Below are positions 1-9,253 of a stretch of 64,000 nt of DNA, piece by piece (the stretch's first letter is position 1; each line of letters starts with the position of its first letter). The notes under the pieces are model-generated. The model worked only from the letters and a program-made list of their open reading frames with translations, was not told where the DNA came from and made no database searches. The stretch lies in NCBI RefSeq assembly GCF_001027105.1, contig NZ_CP011526.1:186001-250000 (forward strand), in the 5' to 3' direction. A program made the translations under genes and the position numbers. The stretch comes from Staphylococcus aureus (GTDB lineage Bacteria > Bacillota > Bacilli > Staphylococcales > Staphylococcaceae).

Positions 1-1633
1 TATTCACAAGCGTTATGCTAAATTGTCATTGGAAGATTTAATTAATCCTGCAATTGAACTAGCCATTGAAGGTCATGCAGCCAATTGGGCTACTGAAAAA
101 TATTCGCGCCAGCAACACGCACGATTGACAAAGTATCATGAAACGGCACAAGTATTTACGCATGAAAATCAATATTGGCGTGAAGGTGATTGGATTGTAC
201 AACCCGAATTAGGTAAGACATTTCAAATATTAAGAGAACAAGGGTTTAATGCATTTTATAAAGGTGACATTGCGAAACAATTAGTCAATGTTGTCAAAGC
301 ATGTGGTGGGACAATCACTTTAGAGGATCTAGCCAAATATGACATTCAGATTAAAGCGCCAATCAGTGCAACATTTAAAGACTATGACATTTATTCAATG
401 GGACCATCTAGTTCTGGCGGTATCACGGTAATTCAAATATTGAAGTTATTAGAACATGTCGATTTACCATCTATGGGTCCAAGATCTGTTGATTACTTGC
501 ATCATTTGATACAAGCGATGCATTTAGCATATAGTGATCGTGCGCAATACTTGGCGGATGATAATTTTCATGAGGTGCCTGTACAGTCATTAATTGATGA
601 TGATTATTTAAAAGCACGCAGTACGCTCATTGATAGCAATAAAGCAAATATTGATATAGAGCATGGTGTTGTGTCTGATTGCATTAGTCATACAGATGTT
701 GAAGAAAATCATACCGAAACAACTCATTTTTGTGTGATTGATAAGGAAGGTAATATTGCTTCATTTACGACATCAATTGGTATGATTTATGGTTCAGGTA
801 TCACGATTCCAGGCTACGGTGTGTTATTGAATACGACAATGGATGGCTTTGATGTAGTAGATGGTGGTATTAACGAAATTGCACCATATAAACGACCACT
901 AAGTAACATGGCTCCAACGATTGTGATGTATCACGGGAAGCCAATATTAACAGTAGGTGCACCTGGTGCCATAAGTATCATTGCTAGTGTTGCGCAAACA
1001 TTAATCAATGTATTAGTGTTTGGCATGGATATTCAGCAGGCTATAGATGAACCTAGAATTTATAGTAGCCATCCTAATCGCATTGAATGGGAGCCTCAAT
1101 TTTCACAATCTACAATATTAGCATTGATTGCACATGGACATGCAATGGAACATAAACCAGATGCTTATATTGGAGATGTACATGGACTACAGGTTGACCC
1201 AACAACGTATGAAGCTTCGGGTGGAAGTGATGATACTAGAGAAGGCACCGTAATGGGTGGCGAGGTGTTAGTGATTAGAAAACAGCCATTACCATATCGG
1301 CAAATGTATGATAGTGACGGCTTTCGTCTATATTTCAATGATGTGCAGTTACCTTTATTGGCAGATCAAGTGCGATGGATGCATGACAAATATTGGGTTG
1401 ATGAAAGTGTTGTTAGAATCATTTTCCCTGAAGTTAGTGCACATATTGAAGATTTAAGAAGTTATGAAAACGCAGGAGAAAATTATATAGATATTGCCTG
1501 GTTAGCACGGAAATATGCTTATCAAGTAACATTGAAGGATGACGGTTTATACTTAACTGATGATACATATACTTCAGTGAAACGGAACACAAATGCATAC
1601 TATAGATATGATCGAGATAGTATCACAAGATAG
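1..1633 (+). CDS. ggt: Gamma-glutamyltransferase, 5'-truncated by the window edge
   Basis: The reading frame is open from position 2, so the true start lies outside the window. The protein is an N-terminal nucleophile hydrolase that removes the gamma-glutamyl group of glutathione. The self-processing Thr is the first of the two in ETTHFCV (codon 719-721), followed by the usual Gly-rich SSSGG and GGSDD substrate-loop motifs. In S. aureus ggt is the last gene of the gisABCD-ggt glutathione-import locus (established knowledge); the importer genes would lie upstream and are not visible. About 115 residues follow the conserved GGEVLVIRK strand (from about 1285), so the small subunit is about 304 residues instead of the usual 190 or so. 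Identity is firm; the role of the tail is unknown. Confidence 0.93.
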   Translation, partial: IHKRYAKLSLEDLINPAIELAIEGHAANWATEKYSRQQHARLTKYHETAQVFTHENQYWREGDWIVQPELGKTFQILREQGFNAFYKGDIAKQLVNVVKACGGTITLEDLAKYDIQIKAPISATFKDYDIYSMGPSSSGGITVIQILKLLEHVDLPSMGPRSVDYLHHLIQAMHLAYSDRAQYLADDNFHEVPVQSLIDDDYLKARSTLIDSNKANIDIEHGVVSDCISHTDVEENHTETTHFCVIDKEGNIASFTTSIGMIYGSGITIPGYGVLLNTTMDGFDVVDGGINEIAPYKRPLSNMAPTIVMYHGKPILTVGAPGAISIIASVAQTLINVLVFGMDIQQAIDEPRIYSSHPNRIEWEPQFSQSTILALIAHGHAMEHKPDAYIGDVHGLQVDPTTYEASGGSDDTREGTVMGGEVLVIRKQPLPYRQMYDSDGFRLYFNDVQLPLLADQVRWMHDKYWVDESVVRIIFPEVSAHIEDLRSYENAGENYIDIAWLARKYAYQVTLKDDGLYLTDDTYTSVKRNTNAYYRYDRDSITR

Positions 1634-1774
1634 TTTATACGCTTGATATGAAGTTTGTAGTGGATATGAGCTTTTGTTGAATGAAAGGATTCGATTTCGA
1701 ACTTTAGCGTGACGCTTGAGTGTAGTAATGTTGGAAATGCTATACGAAACGCTAGTCACCTTTGTAAAATATAC

Positions 1775-1877
1775 AACGCCTCACAAATTCGTTTTTGATG
1801 TACATCACAATAGTTAGCCTAAAATCTAATGTAATGTGGTTTGGTACAGTTGAACGAGTTATGTGAGGTGTTTTTAT
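1775..1877 (+). terminator. Possible long-stem terminator after ggt
   Basis: AACGCCTCACAAATTCGTT (1775-1793) is nearly complementary to GAACGAGTTATGTGAGGTG (1852-1870), which is followed directly by TTTTTAT. The intervening 58 bases are long for an intrinsic terminator loop but can partly self-pair (TGTACATCACA against TGTAATGTGG). No other feature was found between ggt and the next gene. Confidence 0.4.
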
Positions 1878-1930
1878 AATATAGGATTTTAATAGATGAT
1901 TTGGATGTTTCTATAATTACAGCATAAGTA

Positions 1931-2704
1931 TTAATGTTCACTTATTTTATTATAAGTAAGGCTTTCTTTATAAATGATTTGGTCTTTTCCAGGACTTGAA
2001 AAATAAAAATAAAGTTTCTGATCTTGATGATTATTGCCTTTTAAATCACTCATTCCCTTTAATTCCACCTTTGTTGATGCGTTTTTAGGAATATTATATC
2101 TACGTTTTAATTGTTTAACGTTTGGATTATCGTTCGACAACTTACCAGATAAATTATAATAATCAGTGGTAGGATCATGTGTGACTTTCAAATCATTGCT
2201 ATTTAAAATGCTTGTTAAATCACCACTTTGAATCAAAAATTGATTGTTTTCGATTTTTTGTTTCAGCGCGGGATCTTTTACGTCTTTTGTGAAAACGATT
2301 TTATTATTAACTACTTTTACTGGATAACTTTTGTATGTCGAGTCAGTAGCATTTTTTCTATCGTTTGTAGTTGTGTCATATTCACCAGTTATTTTATGTG
2401 TGTTCTTATCTACCTTTAACAACATACGGTCTTCTTTTAAAAGCTCATCTGATCCAACAACTGAATAAGAGGATTCTATATACCATGTGTCTTGATCATT
2501 ATTTTCATAATGGGGATTATCGTGACCATCAATTTCATAAAGCGTTTCTAAGTTTTTAATAGGATACGTACTTAGTACTTTTTTAAGACCATCTTTCAAA
2601 TGAATTTGTTCCCACTTCATTGCCAAAAACATATCGCCACTGACTACAATTGAAATAATAATAATTGCTGCTAAGTTTAACCAGAAAATTTTATGTGCTT
2701 TCAT
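1931..2704 (-). CDS. Hypothetical membrane-anchored extracytoplasmic protein, 257 aa
   Basis: I do not recognise a named family. The start was chosen at the Met preceded by GGTGGGA (2709-2715), giving MKAHKIFWLNL and then a hydrophobic run (AAIIIISIVVSG, about residues 10-25). This reads as a signal-anchor with a short cytoplasmic N-terminus; an upstream in-frame Met would add 12 residues but lacks a ribosome site. The remaining 230 residues are hydrophilic, rich in Lys, Asp and Asn, with no Cys and no recognisable catalytic motif, as expected for a domain outside the membrane. It is transcribed opposite to ggt and in the same direction as the azoreductase behind it. Staphylococcal genomes carry many such single-pass proteins of unknown role. 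Confidence 0.75.
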   Translation of the reverse strand: MKAHKIFWLNLAAIIIISIVVSGDMFLAMKWEQIHLKDGLKKVLSTYPIKNLETLYEIDGHDNPHYENNDQDTWYIESSYSVVGSDELLKEDRMLLKVDKNTHKITGEYDTTTNDRKNATDSTYKSYPVKVVNNKIVFTKDVKDPALKQKIENNQFLIQSGDLTSILNSNDLKVTHDPTTDYYNLSGKLSNDNPNVKQLKRRYNIPKNASTKVELKGMSDLKGNNHQDQKLYFYFSSPGKDQIIYKESLTYNKISEH

Positions 2705-2846
2705 ACATTCCCACCGTTTCTCAAAATACTTCATTAACACTATAATAATATATTTTGAAAAATATTTACATCAGTATTAAAGTGAATATCAAATTTTAAA
2801 TTTATGAAAATAATAGATATTTATAAAAAGCGGAAAAGAGATACAA

Positions 2847-2885
2847 TAAAAAACTGCATGACGTTTGAGACGTCACACAGTGTAA
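2847..2885 (-). terminator. Intrinsic terminator of the azoreductase gene
   Basis: Read on the minus strand, ACTGTGTGACGT and ACGTCATGCAGT form a stem (two mismatched positions) around a CTCAA loop, followed by TTTTTTATTG. It begins a few bases after the azoreductase stop codon. Confidence 0.75.
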
Positions 2886-2893
2886 CTAAAAAT

Positions 2894-3520
2894 TTAAAAA
2901 GTTGTTGCTAATTTTTCAGCATTATTAATACTAGTTGCTTTAATTTCTTCAGTCTTATGAGGTTCAGCATTGTGTCCTTCAATAATGATTGTTTCATATG
3001 ATGGCACACCTAAGAATGTCATAATTGTTCTTAAATAACGGTCACCCATTTCAAAATCAGCAGCAGGTCCTTCAGTATAATATCCACCACGTGATTGAAT
3101 GTGTAATACTTTTTTGTCAGTTAGTAAACCTTGTGGTCCTTCAGCAGAATATTTAAAAGTTTTACCTGCAATTGAAATAGCATCAATATATGCTTTAACT
3201 ACAGGTGGGAAAGAAAGGTTCCACATAGGCGTTACAAATACATATTTATCTGCACTTAAAAATTCTTCTAAAATGTCACTCAATCTTGAAACTTTCATTT
3301 GTTCATCATCAGTTAACGTTTCGCCATTACTCATTTTTCCCCAACCAGTTAATACATCTTTGTCAATAACTGGAATATAAGTTTCAAATAAATCAATATG
3401 TTTCACTTCATCATCAGGATGTTGTTGTTGATATGTTTCGATAAATGCTTTACCAGCCGCCATAGAATTTGATACCAGTTCATTAAAAGGGTGTGCTGTA
3501 ATATATAATACTTTTGCCAT
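2894..3520 (-). CDS. azoR: FMN-dependent NADH-azoreductase (flavodoxin-like fold)
   Basis: This 208-residue protein begins [13 protein letters not shown] with AGGAGA eight bases upstream; a longer frame extends upstream but has no ribosome site. It has the flavodoxin-like layout of AzoR/AcpD: an N-terminal beta strand followed by a phosphate-binding loop containing [16 protein letters not shown] around residue 100 contacting FMN, and the [10 protein letters not shown] loop around residue 145 typical of AzoR. The family forms homodimers with FMN and reduces azo compounds and quinones using NADH; a role in quinone or thiol stress is inferred. It is monocistronic with its own terminator. The old name acpD reflects an incorrect acyl-carrier phosphodiesterase assignment. 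Confidence 0.92.
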   Translation of the reverse strand: MAKVLYITAHPFNELVSNSMAAGKAFIETYQQQHPDDEVKHIDLFETYIPVIDKDVLTGWGKMSNGETLTDDEQMKVSRLSDILEEFLSADKYVFVTPMWNLSFPPVVKAYIDAISIAGKTFKYSAEGPQGLLTDKKVLHIQSRGGYYTEGPAADFEMGDRYLRTIMTFLGVPSYETIIIEGHNAEPHKTEEIKATSINNAEKLATTF

Positions 3521-3728
3521 TTGAAAATTCTCCTCTGTTTCTGTTATTTTCTTAAGTATAATTATTATACTCGATATAAAATTTAATATCAATCAAAATA
3601 TTCAAATTACCATCATTTTCTTCATCTATATTTGGCAGTACTACTAAAGTATGAGTGCATTTAATTATGAAATAGTTGATTTAGAATATATACTTAATAC
3701 CCAAAATATATGAAGGATGGATGCCACT

Positions 3729-4307
3729 ATGACAAAGCGACCAAAACGTATTTTGGCAACAATTATCATTTTTCTTTCACTATTATTTACGATTATTTAT
3801 ATAGATGACATTCAAAAATGGTTTAACCAATATACCGATAAATTGACACAAAATCATAAAGGACAAGGACACTCAAAATGGGAAGACTTTTTTAGAGGGA
3901 GTCGGATTACTGAGACTTTTGGTAAATATCAACATTCACCATTTGATGGTAAGCATTATGGCATTGATTTTGCATTGCCAAAAGGTACACCAATTAAAGC
4001 GCCGACGAATGGTAAAGTAACACGTATCTTTAATAATGAATTGGGCGGCAAGGTATTACAGATTGCCGAAGACAATGGAGAATATCACCAGTGGTATCTA
4101 CACTTAGACAAATATAATGTCAAAGTAGGTGATCGAGTCAAAGCAGGTGATATTATTGCATATTCAGGCAATACAGGTATACAAACGACAGGCGCACATT
4201 TACATTTTCAAAGAATGAAGGGTGGCGTAGGTAATGCATATGCAGAAGATCCAAAACCGTTTATCGATCAGTTACCTGATGGGGAACGTAGCCTATATGA
4301 TTTGTAG
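3729..4307 (+). CDS. M23 (LytM/lysostaphin-type) zinc metallopeptidase, membrane-anchored
   Basis: The start is the Met in MTKRPKRIL, eight bases after AAGGATGG; an in-frame Met 12 bases upstream is less well placed. Residues 7-26 are one hydrophobic segment, so the protein is anchored or exported. The catalytic domain carries both family signatures: HYGID (His and Asp zinc ligands) and the GAHLHF HxH motif, with the upstream active-site His in WYLHLD. All metal ligands are present, so it should be an active peptidoglycan endopeptidase or peptide-bridge hydrolase. There is no separate SH3b cell-wall targeting domain, unlike lysostaphin. It is monocistronic, followed by a terminator. Substrate specificity (glycine bridge or other) cannot be decided from sequence. 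Confidence 0.9.
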   Translation: MTKRPKRILATIIIFLSLLFTIIYIDDIQKWFNQYTDKLTQNHKGQGHSKWEDFFRGSRITETFGKYQHSPFDGKHYGIDFALPKGTPIKAPTNGKVTRIFNNELGGKVLQIAEDNGEYHQWYLHLDKYNVKVGDRVKAGDIIAYSGNTGIQTTGAHLHFQRMKGGVGNAYAEDPKPFIDQLPDGERSLYDL

Positions 4308-4338
4308 TTATAGAAGGGTGCCCGCAGTCTAAAAAATT

Positions 4339-4386
4339 AAGCAATCATTGTGTGAGTATGATACTTACATAATGGTTGCTTTTTTC
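4339..4386 (+). terminator. Intrinsic terminator after the M23 peptidase
   Basis: AAGCAATCATTGTGTGAG pairs with CTTACATAATGGTTGCTT (G-U tolerant), immediately followed by a T tract. Confidence 0.8.
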
Positions 4387-4560
4387 AATGAAAATCGTAA
4401 TGCTAAGTCATACTTGTTTGATTTAGATATTACTTAAAATGTAAGACAAGGTTGTTAGCATTGGCAGTGAAATATCGCACATAAAAAACATTATTGTCAC
4501 ACTAGAAAATAGTTGTGCACTATATCAATTTTCTGTATAAAAGTTTAATTCTGACAGTAA

Positions 4561-4640
4561 TGTAAACGTTTACAATTTATGATTGACATTAATAATGACT
4601 GAATATATGATTTATGTAAGTATTTGTGCAAACGTTTTCA
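4561..4640 (+). promoter_or_regulatory. Sigma-A promoter flanked by two cre-like operators
   Basis: TTGACA (4583-4588), a 17-base spacer and TATGAT (4606-4611) form a near-consensus vegetative promoter about 80 bases before the ABC ATPase. TGTAAACGTTTACA (4561-4574), a perfect palindrome, abuts the -35 box, and TGCAAACGTTTTCA (4627-4640) lies just beyond the expected start point. Both fit the CcpA cre consensus, although LacI-family sugar repressors (MalR type) bind similar sequences. No LacI-family gene is in the window. Strong catabolite control is inferred. Confidence 0.8.
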
Positions 4641-4689
4641 CAAAGTGTATTGCACAATCAAACTGTAAACAAAGTATGGGAGGCATAAC

Positions 4690-5787
4690 ATGGCAGAACT
4701 AAAGTTAGAGCATATTAAAAAGACGTATGATAACAACAATACTGTAGTGAAAGATTTTAATCTACATATTACTGACAAAGAATTCATTGTATTTGTTGGA
4801 CCATCGGGATGTGGTAAATCAACAACATTACGAATGGTTGCTGGACTAGAGTCTATCACATCTGGAGATTTTTATATTGATGGGGAACGCATGAACGATG
4901 TTGAACCAAAGAATAGAGATATTGCGATGGTATTTCAAAACTATGCATTATATCCACATATGACTGTTTTTGAAAATATGGCATTTGGGCTAAAGCTACG
5001 TAAAGTAAATAAAAAAGAGATTGAACAAAAAGTTAATGAAGCAGCTGAAATATTAGGATTAACTGAGTATCTTGGTCGTAAACCAAAAGCGTTATCTGGC
5101 GGACAGCGTCAACGTGTTGCTTTGGGCAGAGCTATTGTTAGGGATGCGAAAGTCTTTTTAATGGATGAACCATTATCGAATCTTGATGCGAAGCTTCGAG
5201 TACAAATGCGCACAGAAATATTGAAATTACATAAGCGACTTAATACTACGACAATTTATGTTACACATGATCAAACTGAAGCATTGACGATGGCTAGTCG
5301 AATTGTTGTTTTGAAAGATGGCGACATTATGCAAGTCGGCACACCTAGAGAAATATATGATGCCCCTAATTGCATATTTGTGGCGCAATTTATCGGCTCA
5401 CCAGCAATGAATATGTTGAATGCTACAGTTGAAATGGACGGATTGAAGGTAGGAACACACCATTTTAAATTACATAATAAAAAATTTGAAAAGTTAAAAG
5501 CTGCTGGCTACTTAGACAAGGAAATTATTTTAGGTATTCGAGCTGAAGACATTCATGAAGAACCAATATTTATTCAAACTTCTCCAGAGACACAATTTGA
5601 ATCTGAAGTAGTTGTATCCGAACTGTTAGGTTCAGAAATTATGGTACATAGCACATTCCAAGGAATGGAATTGATTTCTAAATTAGATTCAAGAACTCAA
5701 GTGATGGCGAACGACAAGATTACACTAGCATTTGATATGAATAAGTGTCACTTTTTTGATGAAAAAACAGGAAATCGTATCGTCTAA
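4690..5787 (+). CDS. Sugar ABC transporter ATP-binding protein (MalK/MsmX type)
   Basis: The start follows GGGAGG. The protein has 365 residues: an N-terminal ABC domain with Walker [10 protein letters not shown] (about 38-46), Q-loop VFQNYALYP, signature LSGGQRQR, Walker [17 protein letters not shown] and the switch His in THDQTEA. A C-terminal TOBE/MalK-type regulatory half (about 240-365) follows. This architecture marks the CUT1 family of oligosaccharide importers, and all catalytic residues are intact. It heads a co-directional run with the lipoprotein and two permeases, so it energises that importer; MsmX-type ATPases can also serve several importers. It is expressed from the cre-flanked promoter upstream. 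Confidence 0.92.
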   Translation: MAELKLEHIKKTYDNNNTVVKDFNLHITDKEFIVFVGPSGCGKSTTLRMVAGLESITSGDFYIDGERMNDVEPKNRDIAMVFQNYALYPHMTVFENMAFGLKLRKVNKKEIEQKVNEAAEILGLTEYLGRKPKALSGGQRQRVALGRAIVRDAKVFLMDEPLSNLDAKLRVQMRTEILKLHKRLNTTTIYVTHDQTEALTMASRIVVLKDGDIMQVGTPREIYDAPNCIFVAQFIGSPAMNMLNATVEMDGLKVGTHHFKLHNKKFEKLKAAGYLDKEIILGIRAEDIHEEPIFIQTSPETQFESEVVVSELLGSEIMVHSTFQGMELISKLDSRTQVMANDKITLAFDMNKCHFFDEKTGNRIV

Positions 5788-5799
5788 GGGGGAGTATTC

Positions 5800-7071
5800 A
5801 TGTCTAAAATTTTAAAATGTATCACGTTAGCCGTGGTAATGTTATTAATCGTAACTGCATGTGGCCCTAATCGTTCGAAAGAAGATATTGATAAAGCATT
5901 GAATAAAGATAATTCTAAAGACAAGCCTAACCAACTTACGATGTGGGTGGATGGCGACAAGCAAATGGCGTTTTATAAAAAAATTACGGATCAATATACT
6001 AAAAAAACTGGCATCAAAGTAAAGCTTGTAAATATTGGTCAAAATGATCAACTAGAAAATATTTCGCTAGACGCTCCTGCAGGAAAAGGTCCAGATATCT
6101 TTTTCTTAGCACATGATAATACTGGAAGTGCCTATCTACAAGGCTTAGCTGCTGAAATCAAATTATCAAAAGATGAGTTGAAAGGTTTCAATAAGCAAGC
6201 ACTTAAAGCGATGAATTATGACAATAAGCAACTAGCATTGCCAGCTATCGTTGAAACAACCGCACTTTTTTATAATAAAAAATTAGTGAAAAATGCACCG
6301 CAAACGTTAGAAGAAGTTGAAGCTAATGCTGCCAAACTAACTGATAGTAAAAAGAAACAATACGGTATGTTATTTGATGCTAAAAATTTCTATTTTAATT
6401 ATCCGTTTTTATTCGGCAATGATGATTATATTTTCAAGAAAAATGGCAGTGAATATGATATTCATCAGCTAGGACTAAATTCAAAACATGTCGTCAAGAA
6501 TGCTGAACGATTACAAAAATGGTACGACAAAGGGTATCTTCCTAAGGCAGCAACACATGATGTCATGATTGGTCTTTTTAAAGAAGGAAAAGTAGGACAA
6601 TTTGTCACTGGACCGTGGAACATTAATGAATATCAAGAAACGTTTGGTAAAGATTTAGGAGTAACAACATTACCTACAGATGGTGGCAAACCTATGAAAC
6701 CATTTCTAGGTGTACGTGGTTGGTATTTATCTGAATATAGTAAACATAAGTATTGGGCTAAAGATTTAATGCTGTATATCACTAGTAAAGATACATTACA
6801 AAAATATACAGATGAAATGAGCGAAATTACTGGACGTGTTGACGTGAAATCATCTAATCCAAATTTAAAAGTGTTTGAAAAGCAAGCACGTCATGCTGAA
6901 CCGATGCCTAATATTCCTGAAATGCGACAAGTTTGGGAACCGATGGGCAATGCAAGCATATTTATTTCAAATGGTAAGAATCCTAAACAAGCGTTAGATG
7001 AGGCGACGAATGATATAACGCAAAATATTAAGATTCTTCATCCATCACAAAATGATAAGAAAGGAGATTAG
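5800..7071 (+). CDS. Sugar-binding lipoprotein of the ABC importer (MalE type)
   Basis: The start follows GGGGGAG with 12 bases between it and the ATPase stop. The N-terminus has a lipoprotein signal ending in the lipobox VTAC followed by Gly (Cys at about residue 21), so the mature protein is lipid-anchored on the outer membrane face. The remaining roughly 400 residues resemble family-1 maltose/maltodextrin-binding proteins (IFFLAHDNTGSAYLQGLAAEI region, FVTGPWNI, FLGVRGWYLSEYSKH). It captures the sugar and presents it to the two permeases. The ligand is often annotated maltose or maltodextrin, but the adjacent oxidoreductases do not fit simple maltose catabolism, so I leave it undefined. 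Confidence 0.9.
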   Translation: MSKILKCITLAVVMLLIVTACGPNRSKEDIDKALNKDNSKDKPNQLTMWVDGDKQMAFYKKITDQYTKKTGIKVKLVNIGQNDQLENISLDAPAGKGPDIFFLAHDNTGSAYLQGLAAEIKLSKDELKGFNKQALKAMNYDNKQLALPAIVETTALFYNKKLVKNAPQTLEEVEANAAKLTDSKKKQYGMLFDAKNFYFNYPFLFGNDDYIFKKNGSEYDIHQLGLNSKHVVKNAERLQKWYDKGYLPKAATHDVMIGLFKEGKVGQFVTGPWNINEYQETFGKDLGVTTLPTDGGKPMKPFLGVRGWYLSEYSKHKYWAKDLMLYITSKDTLQKYTDEMSEITGRVDVKSSNPNLKVFEKQARHAEPMPNIPEMRQVWEPMGNASIFISNGKNPKQALDEATNDITQNIKILHPSQNDKKGD

Positions 7072-7073
7072 TT

Positions 7074-8342
7074 ATGACGAAACGTAACCCTAAATTAGCG
7101 GCATTATTATCTGTTATACCTGGTTTGGGACAGTTTTATAATAAAAGACCCATTAAAGGGACGATATTTTTTATCTTTTTCATCAGTTTTATTTCTGTTT
7201 TTTATAGCTTTTTAAATATTGGTTTTTGGGGATTGTTCACATTAGGGACAGTACCTAAGTTAGACGATTCTCGTGTCTTACTTGCACAAGGTATTATTTC
7301 TATCTTACTCGTTGCTTTCGCAATCATGCTATATATCATTAATATTTTAGATGCATATCGTAATGCTGAACGATTTAATCGCAATGAGGAAATAAAGGAT
7401 CCGAAGGCGCGTATGGTGGCAACATGGGACAAGACGTTCCCATACTTACTAATCTCACCAGGTACATTCTTATTGATATTTGTAGTTGTATTTCCATTAA
7501 TATTTATGTTTGGAGTAGCATTTACAAATTACAATTTATACAACGCGCCTCCGAGACACACATTAGAATGGGTTGGTTTAGATAACTTTAAAACGTTATT
7601 CACAATTGGCGTTTGGCGTAAAACATTTTTCAGTGTTATTACTTGGACATTAGTATGGACGCTTGTTGCAACGACACTTCAAATTGCATTAGGGCTGTTT
7701 TTGGCAATTATTGTAAATCACCCTGTCGTCAAAGGTAAGAAATTTATCCGTACTGTGTTAATCCTACCTTGGGCTGTACCATCATTTGTGACAATTTTAA
7801 TATTTGTAGCGTTATTTAATGATGAATTTGGTGCGATAAATAATGATATTTTGCAACCTTTATTAGGTGTAGCACCAGCATGGTTAAGTGATCCGTTTTG
7901 GGCAAAAGTGGCATTAATCGGCATTCAAGTATGGCTTGGATTCCCATTTGTCTTTGCACTGTTCACTGGAGTACTGCAAAGTATTTCATCAGATTGGTAC
8001 GAAGCAGCAGATATGGATGGTGCGTCTAGTTGGCAAAAGTTTAGAAACATCACATTCCCGCATGTCATTTACGCCACAGCGCCATTGTTAATTATGCAAT
8101 ATGCAGGTAATTTCAATAATTTTAATCTTATTTATCTATTTAATAAAGGCGGTCCACCAGTGTCAGGGCAGAATGCTGGTAGTACAGATATCTTGATATC
8201 TTGGGTGTATAATCTGACATTTGAGTTTAACAACTTCAACATGGGTGCAGTTGTGTCATTAATTATTGGATTTATTGTTGCTATTGTCGCATTTATTCAA
8301 TTCAGACGTACAAGTACGTTTAAAGATGAGGGAGGTTTATAA
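7074..8342 (+). CDS. Sugar ABC transporter permease, MalF type
   Basis: The gene starts three bases after the lipoprotein stop, with AAGGAG upstream. The 422-residue protein opens with a short N-terminal motif (LSVIPGLGQFYNKRPIKG) and two membrane segments, then a loop, then six segments of the BPD_transp_1 domain. The EAA-type coupling loop EAADMDGASSWQKFRNITFPH (about residues 310-330) is intact and contacts the ATPase. The N-terminal double-span extension is typical of MalF-like CUT1 permeases. It is translationally coupled to the next gene, whose ribosome site lies inside its last codons. Confidence 0.92.
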   Translation: MTKRNPKLAALLSVIPGLGQFYNKRPIKGTIFFIFFISFISVFYSFLNIGFWGLFTLGTVPKLDDSRVLLAQGIISILLVAFAIMLYIINILDAYRNAERFNRNEEIKDPKARMVATWDKTFPYLLISPGTFLLIFVVVFPLIFMFGVAFTNYNLYNAPPRHTLEWVGLDNFKTLFTIGVWRKTFFSVITWTLVWTLVATTLQIALGLFLAIIVNHPVVKGKKFIRTVLILPWAVPSFVTILIFVALFNDEFGAINNDILQPLLGVAPAWLSDPFWAKVALIGIQVWLGFPFVFALFTGVLQSISSDWYEAADMDGASSWQKFRNITFPHVIYATAPLLIMQYAGNFNNFNLIYLFNKGGPPVSGQNAGSTDILISWVYNLTFEFNNFNMGAVVSLIIGFIVAIVAFIQFRRTSTFKDEGGL

Positions 8343-8343
8343 G

Positions 8344-9183
8344 ATGACAAAGAAGAAAAACATATTAAAAGCAATCGGTATTTACAGTTTTATAGCGATG
8401 ATGTTTGTCATCATTTTATATCCACTACTGTGGACATTTGGCATTTCCCTTAATCCAGGTACGAACTTGTATGGTGCCAAAATGATACCAGACAATGCAA
8501 CATTTAAAAATTATGCATTCTTACTATTCGATGACAGTAGTCAATACCTGACTTGGTATAAAAATACGCTTATCGTAGCATCTGCAAATGCACTGTTTAG
8601 TGTGATATTTGTCACGTTAACAGCATATGCTTTTTCTAGATATCGCTTTGTTGGTCGTAAATACGGGCTGATTACATTTTTGATTTTACAAATGTTCCCT
8701 GTATTAATGGCAATGGTCGCAATCTATATTTTGCTAAATACAATTGGATTATTAGATTCTTTATTTGGACTAACACTGGTATATATTGGTGGATCAATAC
8801 CGATGAATGCCTTTTTAGTGAAAGGTTACTTCGATACGATTCCAAAAGAACTTGATGAATCTGCCAAAATTGATGGTGCAGGGCATATGCGTATTTTCTT
8901 ACAAATTATGCTTCCATTAGCTAAGCCGATTTTAGCAGTTGTTGCTTTGTTCAATTTTATGGGGCCATTTATGGACTTTATATTACCTAAAATACTATTA
9001 AGAAGTCCTGAAAAATTCACATTAGCAGTTGGATTGTTCAACTTTATTAATGATAAGTATGCAAATAATTTCACAGTGTTTGCAGCAGGGGCAATTATGA
9101 TTGCAGTACCTATAGCAATCGTATTCTTGTTCTTGCAACGCTATTTAGTATCAGGTTTAACAACAGGTGCGACAAAAGGTTAG
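8344..9183 (+). CDS. Sugar ABC transporter permease, MalG type
   Basis: The start is the ATG one base after the preceding stop, with GGAGG (8331-8335) inside the upstream gene. A longer in-frame reading would overlap MalF by about 25 codons without a ribosome site. The 279-residue protein has six predicted membrane segments and the EAA coupling loop ESAKIDGAGHMRIFLQIMLPLAKP (about residues 170-195). It pairs with the MalF-like permease as the heterodimeric channel. The C-terminal RYLVSGLTTGATKG is the conserved MalG tail that contacts the ATPase in this family. Confidence 0.92.
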   Translation: MTKKKNILKAIGIYSFIAMMFVIILYPLLWTFGISLNPGTNLYGAKMIPDNATFKNYAFLLFDDSSQYLTWYKNTLIVASANALFSVIFVTLTAYAFSRYRFVGRKYGLITFLILQMFPVLMAMVAIYILLNTIGLLDSLFGLTLVYIGGSIPMNAFLVKGYFDTIPKELDESAKIDGAGHMRIFLQIMLPLAKPILAVVALFNFMGPFMDFILPKILLRSPEKFTLAVGLFNFINDKYANNFTVFAAGAIMIAVPIAIVFLFLQRYLVSGLTTGATKG

Positions 9184-9253
9184 TTTGAAATTAGGAGTGG
9201 GGCAGAATTGATAAAGAACCACTAATGACGATAAAGATTAAAAGGAGGACGTT

